Below, piece after piece: positions 1-9,865 of a stretch of 56,741 nt of DNA. How positions within the stretch are numbered: position 1 is the stretch's first letter; every line of letters begins with the position of its first letter. The notes under the pieces were generated by a model. It was not told the origin of the DNA and made no database searches. It was given only the letters and a program-made list of their open reading frames with translations. Position numbers and translations under genes: made by a program. This stretch comes from Stenotrophomonas sp. PS02289 (GTDB taxonomy: Bacteria; Pseudomonadota; Gammaproteobacteria; Xanthomonadales; Xanthomonadaceae), in contig NZ_JASCOZ010000009.1 in the NCBI RefSeq assembly GCF_029960115.1, forward strand, positions 1 to 56,741, given 5' to 3'.

Positions 1-64
1 CCGTTGGCCGGCCCTGGCGAACGTATCCGACGCCCATGAAGGCCGGCCAACGGCCGGCGCTACC
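1..64. repeat. SMAG-type GTAG palindromic repeat pair, left member cut by window edge
   Basis: Positions 41-64 read, on the minus strand, GGTAGCGCCGGCCGTTGGCC followed by GGCC: a short stem-loop starting with GTAG, the hallmark of Stenotrophomonas SMAG elements. Positions 1-14 hold the inverted partner, truncated by the window start. The same unit recurs at the right end of the window. Positions 65-173 contain no convincing gene, only a possible 18-codon frame at 92-148. Confidence 0.7.
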
Positions 65-173
65 GGGTGACTGAATACGTCGCTGTGGCAGATGAAAACA
101 GCAATGATTACCATGCGCAGCTTATGCCCCGCGCTGCGTCTTTCATGAGTCCGCCCCCCATGAGCCTGTCCCG

Positions 174-470
174 ATGAGCGCCGATACCCTGGCCACGCTG
201 TACTGCGTGCTGGCGGGCGGTGCGTCCGTTTTTTCCGCGCTGGCCTTCTATGCGGCCTCGCCGCACTGCCGCTGGCCGCGCCTGCGCCGCGCAGGCCGCC
301 TGGGCCGACAGATCGGCCTGGTCGCCTTTGCCACGGCACTGTGGTTGTGGATGGGCCAGCTGGGCCTGGCCACCGGGCTGTGCGTGACGCTGGGCGGCTG
401 GATGCTGACCGCGCTGGTACTGCCCTATGTGGCGGCCTGGACGCGCCCTGAAGCGGAGGCGCGGCGCTGA
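174..470 (+). CDS. DUF3325-like small inner-membrane protein
   Basis: A 98-residue protein with about three hydrophobic segments (residues ~5-27, ~43-62 and ~64-86) and a charged C-terminus. Size, topology and position before a DUF3649-like protein and a PepSY membrane protein match the DUF3325/DUF3649/PepSY sets often found beside siderophore-receptor genes. I infer a role in iron-related inner-membrane work, but no biochemical function is established for this family. The stop codon overlaps the next start (TGATG), so the two are probably translationally coupled. The family call rests on size and context; the translation itself is secure. Confidence 0.6.
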   Translation: MSADTLATLYCVLAGGASVFSALAFYAASPHCRWPRLRRAGRLGRQIGLVAFATALWLWMGQLGLATGLCVTLGGWMLTALVLPYVAAWTRPEAEARR

Positions 471-733
471 TGTGGGCACGTGCACTGGCCGGCCTGCTGG
501 CCGGCTTCTTCGTCGCCGCCGCTGCCGCCGGCCTGGTCGCGTGGCTGCCGCCGGGGCCGTGGCAGAGCGCCATCGTGGCCAGCATGATCGCCTTCATCCC
601 GTTCTGGATGCTGGCGGCGCTGTGGGCGTTCGCTTTCCGCAACGGGTTGCGCGCGTGGGCGGGGCTCAGCGCCGCCGCCGCGCTGGGCTTTGGACTCCTG
701 TGGCTGCTGCGCGGCCTCCAATGGGTGCAGTGA
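470..733 (+). CDS. DUF3649-like small inner-membrane protein
   Basis: An 87-residue protein with three hydrophobic helices (residues ~4-27, ~32-55 and ~62-84) and almost no soluble part. It sits between the DUF3325-like gene and the PepSY gene, overlapping the former by one base and ending 10 bp before the latter's start. In other proteobacteria this trio accompanies TonB-dependent iron-siderophore receptors. No receptor is visible here, but the window begins just upstream. The function is otherwise unknown. Confidence 0.6.
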   Translation: MWARALAGLLAGFFVAAAAAGLVAWLPPGPWQSAIVASMIAFIPFWMLAALWAFAFRNGLRAWAGLSAAAALGFGLLWLLRGLQWVQ

Positions 734-743
734 GGCCCGACCG

Positions 744-2306
744 ATGAAATTCAGCTCGCTCACCCTGCGTACGTTCACCACCCTGCACACCTGGGTCGGC
801 CTCGTGGCCGGCTTCGCCCTGTTCGTGGCGTTCTATGCCGGGGCCATCACCGTGTTCCACCACGATCTGCCGTTATGGCAGTCGCCGCAGGGCATGTCGC
901 AACCGGCACAAACGCTGGACGACGCGCAGCGCCTGCTCGATGGCGTGCTGGAAAAGCACCCGGATGCACGCAAGCACATCGGCATGACCTTCCCCGGGGC
1001 CGAAACGCCGCAGTCGGTTGCGTACTGGCAGAACGCGCAGGGCACCTGGCTGTTCGCCTGGGCCGACCACGTGGATGGCAGCCCCACCCCACCACAGGCG
1101 GGGCTGGCCGAGCTGGTGAACGAACTGCACTACACGCTCGGACTGCCCGTCGCCGGCATCTACCTGATGGGCGTGGTCAGCCTGCTGTACGGCCTGGCGC
1201 TGTTCTCGGGGCTGGTGATCCACCTGCCCAAGCTGCTGGGCGACCTGTTCGCGCTGCGACCCGGCCGCAACTTCAAGCAGATGTGGCAGGACGCCCACAA
1301 TGTGATCGGCGTGCTCAGCCTGCCCTTCCATCTGCTGTTCGCGGTCACCGGTGCCCTGCTCTGCCTGGTGTTCCTGCAGTTGGCCGCGCTGAATCCGCTG
1401 ATCTACGACGGCAAACTGATGGAAGCGCTGCCGGCGGCGATGGACACCGCGCCGATCCGTGCACCGGCCAACGAGGCCGTCCGGCCCGGCAGCCTGGCGA
1501 TGCTGCATGCACGCTCCATTGCGGTGGCCAACGATCTCGGCCAGGCCGACTTCGAGCCGGCCTACCTGAAGCTGGCCAACGCCGGCGATGCCAACGCCAC
1601 CATCGAGATCACCGGTGATGGCGGCAAGGCGCTGGGCCCGCTGGGTGCCGTGGCGATGGACGCCAACACCGGCGAAGTGCTGCACACCCAGTTGCCCGGC
1701 CAGCGCGATGCCAACCACGCCACCCTCGCGGCCGCCTACGCGCTGCACTTCGGCGAGTTCGGCAATGGCCTGGTGCCGTGGCTGTACTTCGCGCTGGGGC
1801 TCGGTGGAGCCTTCCTGTTCTATTCGGGCAACCTGCTGTGGATCGAATCGCGGCGCAAGCGTCGCCAGCAGGCGCAGGGCCGCGCCCAGATCAACATGGC
1901 ACGGGCGACGGTGGGCGTGTGCATCGGCCTGTGCGTGGCGGTGTCGGCGGCGTTCGTCAGCGTGCAGGTGCTGGAGCACCTGGCCCCCGCCCAGGCCGAG
2001 GCCGGCATGCGCTGGACCTGCTTCCTGGTCTGGGGCGGCTGCGCCCTGTGGGCGGCCCTGCGGGCACCGGCCAAGGCGGCGGTCGAGCTGCTGTGGGCGG
2101 CGGCCATCGTCACGCTGCTGGTGCCGGTGTCGCATGGCCTGATGACCGGGCTGTGGCTGTGGACCAGCGCGCAGCACGGGTACTGGCCCCTGTTCTGGGT
2201 GGACGGCGTGGCCTTGGCGATGGCGCTCGGGTTTGCCGCAATGGCGCGGGCGACGCGGTGGCGGGCGCTGCATGGCGACCCGAACAGCGTGTGGGCCAAC
2301 GCCTGA
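744..2306 (+). CDS. PepSY-associated TM helix domain protein
   Basis: A 520-residue integral membrane protein. The start is taken at ATG 744, which gives the family-typical N-terminus (MKFSSLTLRTFTTLHTWVGL); upstream in-frame codons overlap the previous gene. It has an N-terminal helix carrying the HTWVG motif, a periplasmic PepSY-like region of roughly residues 45-135, several helices between ~140 and 380, and three or four C-terminal helices. Relatives are linked to siderophore or ferric-iron reduction and uptake. Being third in an operon with DUF3325- and DUF3649-like genes supports that theme. The exact reaction is not known. Confidence 0.82.
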   Translation: MKFSSLTLRTFTTLHTWVGLVAGFALFVAFYAGAITVFHHDLPLWQSPQGMSQPAQTLDDAQRLLDGVLEKHPDARKHIGMTFPGAETPQSVAYWQNAQGTWLFAWADHVDGSPTPPQAGLAELVNELHYTLGLPVAGIYLMGVVSLLYGLALFSGLVIHLPKLLGDLFALRPGRNFKQMWQDAHNVIGVLSLPFHLLFAVTGALLCLVFLQLAALNPLIYDGKLMEALPAAMDTAPIRAPANEAVRPGSLAMLHARSIAVANDLGQADFEPAYLKLANAGDANATIEITGDGGKALGPLGAVAMDANTGEVLHTQLPGQRDANHATLAAAYALHFGEFGNGLVPWLYFALGLGGAFLFYSGNLLWIESRRKRRQQAQGRAQINMARATVGVCIGLCVAVSAAFVSVQVLEHLAPAQAEAGMRWTCFLVWGGCALWAALRAPAKAAVELLWAAAIVTLLVPVSHGLMTGLWLWTSAQHGYWPLFWVDGVALAMALGFAAMARATRWRALHGDPNSVWANA

Positions 2307-2307
2307 C

Positions 2308-2377
2308 GTAGCGCCACGCCCTGCGTGGCTACCCCGCTTGGTCGCGGACCGCGAAGCCACGCAGGGCGTGGCTCTAC
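2308..2377. repeat. Dimeric SMAG (GTAG) inverted repeat
   Basis: Two copies of a GTAG-headed palindrome face each other. GTAGCGCCACGCCCTGCGTG starts at 2308, and its inverse, ending in GTGGCTCTAC, closes at 2377. The pair starts two bases after the PepSY stop codon and could fold into a long hairpin in the transcript, possibly acting as a terminator or RNA-stability element. Confidence 0.8.
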
Positions 2378-2476
2378 GGCCGTTCCGAGCACCGTTTCAG
2401 AATTCTTCAGACGGTTTTCCAGCACTTCAGACGCGGTGCTGGCCTAGTGGACTCCTTACCCCAAGGAGCTCCACCC

Positions 2477-3553
2477 ATGCGCCGATCGACCCTGCTCTGC
2501 CCCGCCCTGTTGCTGATGCTCGCCGCCGGTTTGCCTCTGGCAACCCAGGCCGCACCGCCCGCGCTGGACCCCACCCGCCTGGCCGCCCTGGAAGCGGCCA
2601 TCGCCCGCGATGACATCAAGCAGGTGACCAGCGTGTTGCTGCTGGTGGACGGATCGGTTGCCTATGAGCGCTACTTCAACGGAGCCACGCCCGACACGCT
2701 GAACGACGTCCGCTCGGCCAGCAAGAGCGTCACCGCGATGCTGGTGGGCGCGGCCATCGGCGACGGCAGCCTGCCCGGCGTACACGCCCGCGTGTACGAC
2801 TACTTCCCCGCGTTCACCCGCCAGCACCGGGTGGACCCGCGCCTGCGAAACACCACCGTGGAAGACCTGCTGACCATGAGCAGCCTGTGGGAGTGCGACG
2901 ACGAAAATGCGTTCTCGGCCGGCAACGAGGAGCGCATGTATGTCACCGAGAAGTGGCTCGACTTCACCCTGGCGCTACCAGTCAAAGGCTTCGCACCGTG
3001 GATGACACGACCGGAAGACAGCCCGCACGGGCGTGCGCATGCCTACTGCACGGCCAATTCCTTCGTCCTGGGTGCGGTGCTGGAACGCGCCACCGGGCAG
3101 CGGCTGGCCGAATATGCGGCAAAAGCGCTGGAACGCCCCCTGGGCATTACCGAGCGCCACTGGAACCTTTCGCCGGAAGGCATTGGCATGGGCGGCGGCG
3201 GCACACGCTACCGCAGCCGCGATCTGGCCCGACTGGGCGAACTGGTGCTGGCAGGTGGTAACTGGCAGGGCCGGCAGCTGATTCCGGCCGACTACGTCGC
3301 TGCCATGGTCAGCCCCCAGGCAACCACCAGCAACGGGAGCGACTACGGCTACCAGTGGTGGGGACTGAAACTGCCGGTCGGCGGACGCGAGCAGACGGTG
3401 TGGGCGATGTCGGGCAACGGCGGCAATTATGTGTTCGTGATGCCGGACCGGCACCTGGTGGCGGTGGTCACCAGCCGCGCCTACAACCGCAGCTACGCCC
3501 ACCCGCAGTCGCGGCGGATTCTCACCGACTTCCTGTTGCCGGCGTTGCGCTGA
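2477..3553 (+). CDS. Secreted serine hydrolase, beta-lactamase/PBP fold
   Basis: A 358-residue protein. ATG 2477 is preceded by AAGGAG at 2463-2468 and opens a clear signal peptide (MRRSTLLCPALLLMLAAG, cleavage after the TQA near residue 25). The nucleophile motif SASK is at about residues 80-83. The second motif reads YCTAN rather than the usual YSN, and a glycine-rich GNGGN stands near the C-terminus where KTG/HxG motifs usually occur. These features fit the class C beta-lactamase-related esterase/peptidase family. The substrate cannot be predicted, and a true beta-lactamase is not implied. It converges on the next gene, with a 32-bp overlap of 3' ends. Confidence 0.82.
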   Translation: MRRSTLLCPALLLMLAAGLPLATQAAPPALDPTRLAALEAAIARDDIKQVTSVLLLVDGSVAYERYFNGATPDTLNDVRSASKSVTAMLVGAAIGDGSLPGVHARVYDYFPAFTRQHRVDPRLRNTTVEDLLTMSSLWECDDENAFSAGNEERMYVTEKWLDFTLALPVKGFAPWMTRPEDSPHGRAHAYCTANSFVLGAVLERATGQRLAEYAAKALERPLGITERHWNLSPEGIGMGGGGTRYRSRDLARLGELVLAGGNWQGRQLIPADYVAAMVSPQATTSNGSDYGYQWWGLKLPVGGREQTVWAMSGNGGNYVFVMPDRHLVAVVTSRAYNRSYAHPQSRRILTDFLLPALR

Positions 3554-5099
3554 GCCCCTTCAGGTCGTCCGGACGCCAGGGTGCCGCCAGCACCCGTGCG
3601 CGCTGTGCGGCCACGTCGGCGTCGATGGCGGCCAGCAGACGCGCATAGCCCGGCGAGGCGCGCAGGCGTGTGAACAGCGGCGTGGCGCGCAGCCACGCCG
3701 CGTCGCGGAACCCCGCCGTTACCGCGTCCTGCAGATCCGCCAGCGCCGCGTCCACATCGCCCTGCGCCTGGTGCAGCAGCGCCCGCTCGAGTGCGGCGTC
3801 GGCCCAGCCATCGTCCGGCTGCGCGGACAGCGTCTGCAGGCGGGCAGCCACCCACTCCGGCGACGCCGGTGCGCTGCCGTGCAACCCCGCCAGGGTCTGC
3901 CCGAGGGATTGCTGCGGTCGCAGCTGCCGGCTGCGCTCAAACGTTTCGGCGGCCGCCGCGCGATCGCCTTGCATCATGTGAAGCTCACCCTGCAGCCGCA
4001 GCAGTCCCGGATGCGGAGTGCCGCGGGCCAGCGCCTGCGCCAGCGCCGCTTCGGCCCGCGCCGGATCGCCGGAGACCAGCAGGCTGCGCGGCCAGGCGAT
4101 ATTGGCGAACACGTTGTCCGGGTAGAGCTGGAAGTTGCGCTGGTGACGGCGCGCGGCCGCATCGGTGAAGCCCAGCAGTTCCAGCTCCCGTGCGATCTGC
4201 ACGTCGAGGAAGCGCACGCGCTCCGGCGTGCGCACCGCGAGGTTGTCCTGCAGCGCCTGCGCCAGATGGCCCTGCTCCTGGTACAGGTAGGCCAGCGATG
4301 CACGGGTGGCGTCGTCGCCGGGATCGCGTTGCAGTGCCTGACGGTAGTCGGCCACGGCCTGCGCCATGGCACCCAGGCAATCGTGGGCGTATCCGCGTGC
4401 GGCGAAGGCCGCCGCGTCGTCCGGCGCACGCCGCAGCACGTCGTTGGCCAGTGCCAGCGCTTCTTCCGCGGACTCGCGTGGACCATTGAACAGGCAGCCC
4501 TCCGCCGCGAGCGTGCGCGCCAATCCGCGTCGGGCTGCAATGGATTCGGGATCAACCTGCAGCGCCTGCCGGTAAAGCACGATGGCGCGCTGGTTGTTGC
4601 TGGCCTGACCGATGCCTGCGTAATGATCGGCACGCCGCAGCAGCGGCGATGCCGGCGATGGGGTTACGCCCGCCGGCCATATCACGACAGCGAGGGTGGC
4701 AGCGACGAGGACGCCAACTCCCGCGGCCGCCCAACCCCACCGCCGCGGGCGATGAACCACAGCAGTGTCCGCTTCTTCTTCAGGCACGACCGGTTGTGGC
4801 AGTGCGCACAACTGGTAGCCGCGGCCGCGCACCGAACGCACGTATCGCGGGCGGCGGCCATCGTCACCCAGGGCCTGGCGCAGCAGCTTCACGCGCTGGC
4901 TGATCGCATCCTCGCCGACGACGGCCGGTGCCCAGACATCACGTGCCAGCGTGTCGAAGCTCACCACTGCCGTGCCATGCGCCAGCAGGCAGTCAAACAG
5001 CCGCCAGCTCAGCCCGGACACCGGCAGAAGCACATCCTCGCGCCGCACCTGCTGGGTGCTGCGGTCGATGTGCAGATCCATCAGTTGGACGGTATCCAT
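3522..5099 (-). CDS. Winged-helix (OmpR/CadC-type) membrane regulator with TPR repeats
   Basis: A 525-residue protein from ATG 5099; codons further upstream run into the divergent promoter region. Residues ~5-100 form a winged-helix DNA-binding domain ending in YVRSVRGRGYQL, typical of Trans_reg_C proteins. One transmembrane helix follows near residue 125-150. The rest is periplasmic and contains TPR-like helical repeats (for example a block beginning ADHYAGIGQASNNQRAIVLY). This architecture resembles CadC-type one-component sensors. It is divergent from the TPR gene at 5222, with 122 bp between starts, so it may regulate that gene or itself. Confidence 0.78.
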   Translation of the reverse strand: MDTVQLMDLHIDRSTQQVRREDVLLPVSGLSWRLFDCLLAHGTAVVSFDTLARDVWAPAVVGEDAISQRVKLLRQALGDDGRRPRYVRSVRGRGYQLCALPQPVVPEEEADTAVVHRPRRWGWAAAGVGVLVAATLAVVIWPAGVTPSPASPLLRRADHYAGIGQASNNQRAIVLYRQALQVDPESIAARRGLARTLAAEGCLFNGPRESAEEALALANDVLRRAPDDAAAFAARGYAHDCLGAMAQAVADYRQALQRDPGDDATRASLAYLYQEQGHLAQALQDNLAVRTPERVRFLDVQIARELELLGFTDAAARRHQRNFQLYPDNVFANIAWPRSLLVSGDPARAEAALAQALARGTPHPGLLRLQGELHMMQGDRAAAAETFERSRQLRPQQSLGQTLAGLHGSAPASPEWVAARLQTLSAQPDDGWADAALERALLHQAQGDVDAALADLQDAVTAGFRDAAWLRATPLFTRLRASPGYARLLAAIDADVAAQRARVLAAPWRPDDLKGLSATPATGSR

Positions 5100-5221
5100 G
5101 GCGGCGGGTGGACAGGGTTTTGGACGGCTTCGATGCGGAGCGTACAGCAAACCTCCCGGCCCCCGGCATGTGCCGCCACGGGCGGTGCTATCGTGCACCG
5201 GATCTCCCAAGGACCGCCCGC

Positions 5222-6208
5222 ATGACCGAGAACCTGGACCTCACTGATCGCCGGACGGATTCCGACCCGCTTGAGGCACTCTACGACCGCGCTTACGCCG
5301 CCTTCAATGACGGCGAGCTGCAGTTGGCGAGCACCCTGTTTGCCGAGCTGATCGAGGCCTCGCCGCCGGGCAGCCACCTGCATTACATGCGCGGGCTGAC
5401 CCACAAATACCTGCGTGACTGGCCGACCTCGCTTCAGCACAACCTGCAGGCACAGCAGCTGGAAGACGAATTCAACGAGGCCTCGGCGTGGAACGCCGGC
5501 ATCGCCGCGACCGCGTTGGGCGACTGGTCCGAGGCGCGGCGGCAATGGGCACGGTGCGGAATCAACATTCCGGAAGGCGAAGGCCCCATCGAACGAGACT
5601 TCGGCCTGGTCAGCGTGCGCCTGAATCCCTGGGGCAAAGGCGAAACTGTGTTTGCACGGCGCATCGACGTGGTCCGTGCACGTCTGTTGAATGTGCCGCT
5701 GCCGGAAAGCGGACACCGCCTGTTCGACATCGTGCTGCATGACGGAGCCCCCACCGGTGAGCGCCGCACGCGCGACGGTACGGTGCCCGTGTTCAATGTC
5801 CTGCAGACGCTGCAGGCGTCAGACCATCGCACCTACACGGCCTTCGTGCGCAGCCCGTCGGCAGAGGCCATGGCCGAGTTGCTGGACACGGAGCTGCCGG
5901 GCATCGGTTACGTGGAAGACTGGACGGCGTCCATGGTGACCCTGTGCCTGCGCTGCAGTTACGGTATTCCGCATGCAGACGCGACCGCCAAGGCAGCACA
6001 TGAACCGGGCGCGGCCAGCAATGACGACTGGAAGATCGAGCGCAACCTGGGCATAGGTGCGCAGGGCAAGGCGGCGGTCGAACGCCTGCTGGCCAACTGG
6101 GTTGCCGCCGGTCCGGACCGGCACGTGGACGGCATCGAAAGCCGCGAGCAGCCGGGGTCCGTGCCGGAGGACGGCTACGTGTGGTGGGACGATCCCACGG
6201 AGTCCTGA
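5222..6208 (+). CDS. TPR-containing hypothetical protein
   Basis: A 328-residue soluble protein. Residues ~18-115 show two to three tetratricopeptide-like helix pairs (DRAYAAFNDGELQLASTLF; GLTHKYLRDWPTSLQHNL). The remainder is a mixed alpha/beta region I do not recognise, ending in an acidic tryptophan-rich tail. No signal peptide or membrane segment is present. It lies divergent from the winged-helix/TPR regulator. TPR domains usually bind proteins; nothing here names the partner. Confidence 0.7.
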   Translation: MTENLDLTDRRTDSDPLEALYDRAYAAFNDGELQLASTLFAELIEASPPGSHLHYMRGLTHKYLRDWPTSLQHNLQAQQLEDEFNEASAWNAGIAATALGDWSEARRQWARCGINIPEGEGPIERDFGLVSVRLNPWGKGETVFARRIDVVRARLLNVPLPESGHRLFDIVLHDGAPTGERRTRDGTVPVFNVLQTLQASDHRTYTAFVRSPSAEAMAELLDTELPGIGYVEDWTASMVTLCLRCSYGIPHADATAKAAHEPGAASNDDWKIERNLGIGAQGKAAVERLLANWVAAGPDRHVDGIESREQPGSVPEDGYVWWDDPTES

Positions 6209-6236
6209 ACCCATTGAATGGACGCTCCCCTCCGCT

Positions 6237-7406
6237 TCAGCGGTAGGGAGCTGCCATCGCCTTCAGCAGGCTGCCTTCGTCGTCGTCGCCGGTCAGTTCC
6301 CAGGTAAACACGCCACGCAGGTTCCGCTGCTTCGCGTAATCGGCGCGGATGCGAATTGACGTCTCGTCTTCATAGCTGATGAAGACCTTCTCGACCGGGT
6401 TGTACAGCCATGGAGCCTGCGCCACCGGATGCCAGTGCCGCTGCCAGCCCGGCTTGCCGAGCAGATCGGCGCGGATGCGCCGCCAGTCGCCGGCGTCGGC
6501 CGGGGCGCTGTAGGACTGGTACAGGCCGTTGTTGGCATCGGCGTTGAGCTTGAAACCGCGTCCGTAGAACGGCACGCCCAGCACCAGCTTGTCGTCCGGC
6601 ACGCCGTGCTCGCGGTAGTAACGCACCGCGCCTTCCACGCTGTTCCAGCGGCGCTGCGCCGGGTCCAGCGGATCTTCCGGAACGTCGCGCAGCGGCGCGT
6701 TGAAGGTGGATACCTTCGAAAAACCCGTGCCCATGTCGTAGGTCATCAGGTTGATGAAATCCAGCGCCTGTCCGAGTTGCTTCAGCTCGTAACTCAAGGC
6801 CGGATCGTACGGGCCATCGGTCTGCACGCGGCCGGCCGGCAGCGCGGCGGTCAGCAGTCGGTGCGGGCCACCGAGTGCGTCCAGCTGGCGGCGGAATTCC
6901 TGCACCAGCAGGGTCATGTTGTGACGGTCTTCGGGGCGATCGGTGATCTCGAGCGGGCCGCCGTACACCGGGAATTCCCAGTCGATGTCGACACCGTCGA
7001 AACTGCTGGCGTGCTGCTTGAAGAACAGGTCAACGCAGGAGGCGACGAAGCGCTGGCGCGATTCCGCGGTGAGCGCGGCATCGGAGAAACCACCGGCGTT
7101 CCAGCCGCCGATGGAAATCATGCTGTTGAGCTGCGGATGCGCGCGCTTGAGTGCGGCCAGCGCCTTGAAGTGCTCAGGTGCGTTGGCCTCCACCACGCAC
7201 TTTCCGTCCTCGATGCGGGCGAAGGCGTAGAACAGATGGGTGAGCGTGTCCGCCGGGATCGTGGCGATGGGATAACGCTCGGCGGAGCCGCCGGGATAGT
7301 AGGCACCGATCACTTTGGCTGGCGGCACATCGGCCGCCTGCAGCGGGGCCGATGACAGCGAGAGGGTGAGGACGACCAGAGCGGACAACGTCGATGCACG
7401 GAACAT
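6237..7406 (-). CDS. Secreted glycoside hydrolase family 18 (chitinase-like)
   Basis: A 389-residue protein. ATG 7406 is chosen because GGAG lies 6 bases upstream and a signal peptide follows directly (MFRASTLSALVVLTLSLSSA). The GH18 signature DGVDIDWE is at residues 137-144, with Glu144 as the expected acid/base. The SxGG motif appears as SIGGWN near residue 98, and YDM and the late WE motif are also present. GH18 enzymes hydrolyse beta-1,4 bonds between N-acetylglucosamine units using the substrate N-acetyl group. No chitin-binding domain is visible, so this is a single-domain enzyme exported through Sec. The chitin assignment is by family. Confidence 0.88.
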   Translation of the reverse strand: MFRASTLSALVVLTLSLSSAPLQAADVPPAKVIGAYYPGGSAERYPIATIPADTLTHLFYAFARIEDGKCVVEANAPEHFKALAALKRAHPQLNSMISIGGWNAGGFSDAALTAESRQRFVASCVDLFFKQHASSFDGVDIDWEFPVYGGPLEITDRPEDRHNMTLLVQEFRRQLDALGGPHRLLTAALPAGRVQTDGPYDPALSYELKQLGQALDFINLMTYDMGTGFSKVSTFNAPLRDVPEDPLDPAQRRWNSVEGAVRYYREHGVPDDKLVLGVPFYGRGFKLNADANNGLYQSYSAPADAGDWRRIRADLLGKPGWQRHWHPVAQAPWLYNPVEKVFISYEDETSIRIRADYAKQRNLRGVFTWELTGDDDEGSLLKAMAAPYR

Positions 7407-7443
7407 GGCGGGCTCCACGAAATGCGGGATGACGAAATGCGAG

Positions 7444-7584
7444 GTAGGGTCGATCGATAGACGACCGCCGTGAAGTGTTCAACGCTCGGCAACGCATGAC
7501 CACGGAACAGCGTCGCTCCGTTCCGTGGTCATGCGTTAAAGAACGGATCACCGTTATTGGCGGTCGTCTATCGACCGACCCTAC
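7444..7584. repeat. Nested palindromic intergenic element of the GTAG type
   Basis: Outer arms GTAGGGTCGATCGATAGACG (from 7444) and its near-perfect inverse ending CGACCGACCCTAC at 7584 enclose an inner palindrome. In that palindrome AACGCATGACCACGGAAC faces its exact reverse complement across an 11-base loop (about 7490-7537). The gap between the chitinase start and the pnp stop (7407-7756) holds this element, then the pnp terminator, and no gene. Parts of it recur near 53.05 and 53.9 kb. Confidence 0.75.
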
Positions 7585-7700
7585 CAGTTCCCAGCCATCC
7601 GTCCAACGTCCCACGCAACGGTCATCCAAGCAGCCCGCCAACCGCGCATCCAGGACACCCCCATCCCGCCGCCATCCAATCGCGGCCATGCCGTGCTCCC

Positions 7701-7732
7701 AAAAAGAAAAAACGGGCCGAAGCCCGTTTTTT
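7701..7732 (-). terminator. Rho-independent terminator of pnp
   Basis: On the minus strand the hairpin AAAAAACGGGCTTCGGCCCG is followed by a T-rich run. It lies 25 bases after the pnp stop codon. The plus-strand side also has T-runs, so it may work both ways. Confidence 0.85.
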
Positions 7733-7756
7733 CATTGCCGCGATGACGCCAGCCGA

Positions 7757-9865
7757 TTATTCGGCCGAAGCGCCTTCGCCTTCTTCCACGGCCTTCATGG
7801 ACAGGCGGATACGGCCCTGCTTGTCCACTTCCAGCACCTTGACCTTGACCACATCGCCTTCCTTCAGCTTGTCGCCGACCTTCTCGACGCGCTCGCTGGA
7901 GATCTGCGACACGTGGACCAGACCGTCCTTGCCCGGCAGGATGGTGACGAACGCACCGAAGTCCATGATCTTGGCGACCTTGCCTTCGTAGATGCGGCCC
8001 GGCTCGACGTCCGAGGTGATCTGCTCGATGCGCGACTTGGCAGCCTGCGCAGCGATCGCATTGACCGAAGCGATGACGATGGTGCCGTCGTCCTGGATGT
8101 CGATCTGGGTGCCGGTTTCCTTGGTGATGGCCTGGATGGTGGAACCACCCTTGCCGATCACTTCGCGGATCTTGTCCGGGTGGATCTTGATGGTCAGCAG
8201 ACGCGGCGCGTAGTCCGACAGCTCGGCACGCGGGGCGGTCAGGCCGTGGGCCATTTCACCCAGGATGTGCAGACGGCCAGCCTTGGCCTGCTGCAGTGCC
8301 TGCTTCATGATTTCTTCGGTGATGCCTTCGATCTTGATGTCCATCTGCAGGGCGGAGATGCCCTCAGCGGTACCGGCAACCTTGAAGTCCATGTCGCCCA
8401 GGTGATCTTCGTCACCCAGGATGTCGGACAGGACGACGAAGCGGTCGCCTTCCTTGACCAGACCCATGGCGATACCGGCCACCGGCGACTTCACCGGCAC
8501 GCCGGCGTCCATCAGGGCCAGCGAGGAACCGCAGACCGAGGCCATCGACGAGGAGCCGTTGGATTCGGTGATTTCCGAGACCACGCGGATGGTGTACGGG
8601 AAGGCTTCCAGCGACGGCATCACAGCCAGCACGCCGCGCTTGGCCAGACGGCCGTGGCCGATTTCACGACGCTTCGGCGCGCCGAAGCGGCCGCACTCGC
8701 CCACCGAGAACGGAGGGAAGTTGTAGTGGAACAGGAAGTTTTCCTTGTACTCACCAGCAACGGCGTCGATGACCTGGCCGTCACGGGCGGTGCCCAGGGT
8801 GATGGCCACGATGGCCTGGGTTTCGCCGCGGGTGAACAGCGAGGAACCGTGGGTACGCGGCAGCACGCCGGTCTTCACGGTGATCGGGCGGACGGTGTCC
8901 AGGGCACGGCCGTCGATGCGGACCTTGGTGTCCAGCACCGAGTCACGCATGGTGCGGTATTCCAGCTCGCCGAATTCCTTGGCCAGTTCGGCACCGTTCC
9001 AGCCTTCAGCGGCGACGCGGCCGGCCAGCGACTCGGTGACGTCCTTCTTGATCGCGGCGATGGCGTCGCGGCGCTGCAGCTTGTCGCGGACCTGGAAGGC
9101 TTCGCCCAGACGCGGGCCGATGGCTTCCTTCAGCGCGCTGATCAGCACGTCGTTCTTCACCGGGGCAACCCAGGTCGACGGCTTGGTGCCGGCTTCCACG
9201 GTCAGCTCGTTGATGGCGTTGATGACCTTCTGCATTTCGCGGTGACCGAAGGTCACGGCGCCCAGCATCACTTCTTCGGACAGCAGCGCGGCTTCGGATT
9301 CAACCATCAGCACGGCGTTGGAGGTACCGGCCACGACCAGTTCCAGCTCCGAGTCCTTCAGTTCGGTCACGGTCGGGTTGAGGATGTACTCACCGTTCTT
9401 GTAACCGACCTTGGCAGCGCCGATCGGGCCCATGAACGGGGTGCCGGCCAGCGACAGGGCGGCCGAGGCACCGATCAGGGCGGCGATGTCACCGTCCACG
9501 TCCGGGTTCAGCGACATCACCGTGGCGATGATCTGCACTTCGTTGCGGTAGTCTTCCGGGAACAGCGGACGGATCGGACGGTCGATCAGACGCGAGATCA
9601 GGGTTTCCTTCTCGGTCGCGCGGCCTTCGCGCTTGAAGAAGCCACCCGGGATGCGGCCACCGGCGTAGAACTTTTCCTGATAATCAACGGTCAGCGGGAA
9701 GAAGTCCTGGCCTTCGCGCGCGCTCTTGGCGGCGACGGCAGTGACCAGCAGCACGGTGTCGTCCATCTTGACGATGACGGCACCACTGGCCTGACGGGCG
9801 ATTTCGCCGGTTTCAAGCGTGACGGTGTGCTTGCCGTACTGGAAGGTTTTGGTGATTTTTGCCAC
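7757..9865 (-). CDS. pnp: Polynucleotide phosphorylase
   Basis: A 702-residue protein, full length for PNPase. It has two RNase PH-like domains (residues ~10-235 and ~310-530), a KH domain (~550-610, with the IGKGG loop) and a C-terminal S1 domain (~620-690). The enzyme degrades RNA 3' to 5' by phosphorolysis and associates with the degradosome. The start is GTG ([11 protein letters not shown]) with AAGGAA upstream. It follows rpsO on the same strand, the conserved rpsO-pnp order. In E. coli pnp is autoregulated through its leader; no specific leader site was recognised here. Confidence 0.97.
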   Translation of the reverse strand: MAKITKTFQYGKHTVTLETGEIARQASGAVIVKMDDTVLLVTAVAAKSAREGQDFFPLTVDYQEKFYAGGRIPGGFFKREGRATEKETLISRLIDRPIRPLFPEDYRNEVQIIATVMSLNPDVDGDIAALIGASAALSLAGTPFMGPIGAAKVGYKNGEYILNPTVTELKDSELELVVAGTSNAVLMVESEAALLSEEVMLGAVTFGHREMQKVINAINELTVEAGTKPSTWVAPVKNDVLISALKEAIGPRLGEAFQVRDKLQRRDAIAAIKKDVTESLAGRVAAEGWNGAELAKEFGELEYRTMRDSVLDTKVRIDGRALDTVRPITVKTGVLPRTHGSSLFTRGETQAIVAITLGTARDGQVIDAVAGEYKENFLFHYNFPPFSVGECGRFGAPKRREIGHGRLAKRGVLAVMPSLEAFPYTIRVVSEITESNGSSSMASVCGSSLALMDAGVPVKSPVAGIAMGLVKEGDRFVVLSDILGDEDHLGDMDFKVAGTAEGISALQMDIKIEGITEEIMKQALQQAKAGRLHILGEMAHGLTAPRAELSDYAPRLLTIKIHPDKIREVIGKGGSTIQAITKETGTQIDIQDDGTIVIASVNAIAAQAAKSRIEQITSDVEPGRIYEGKVAKIMDFGAFVTILPGKDGLVHVSQISSERVEKVGDKLKEGDVVKVKVLEVDKQGRIRLSMKAVEEGEGASAE

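Noticed and set aside
92..148. Possible Fur box and 18-codon leader peptide before the DUF3325/PepSY genes
   Set aside because: AATGATTACCAT resembles half of a Fur site but lacks the symmetric half; the short frame has no supporting RBS.
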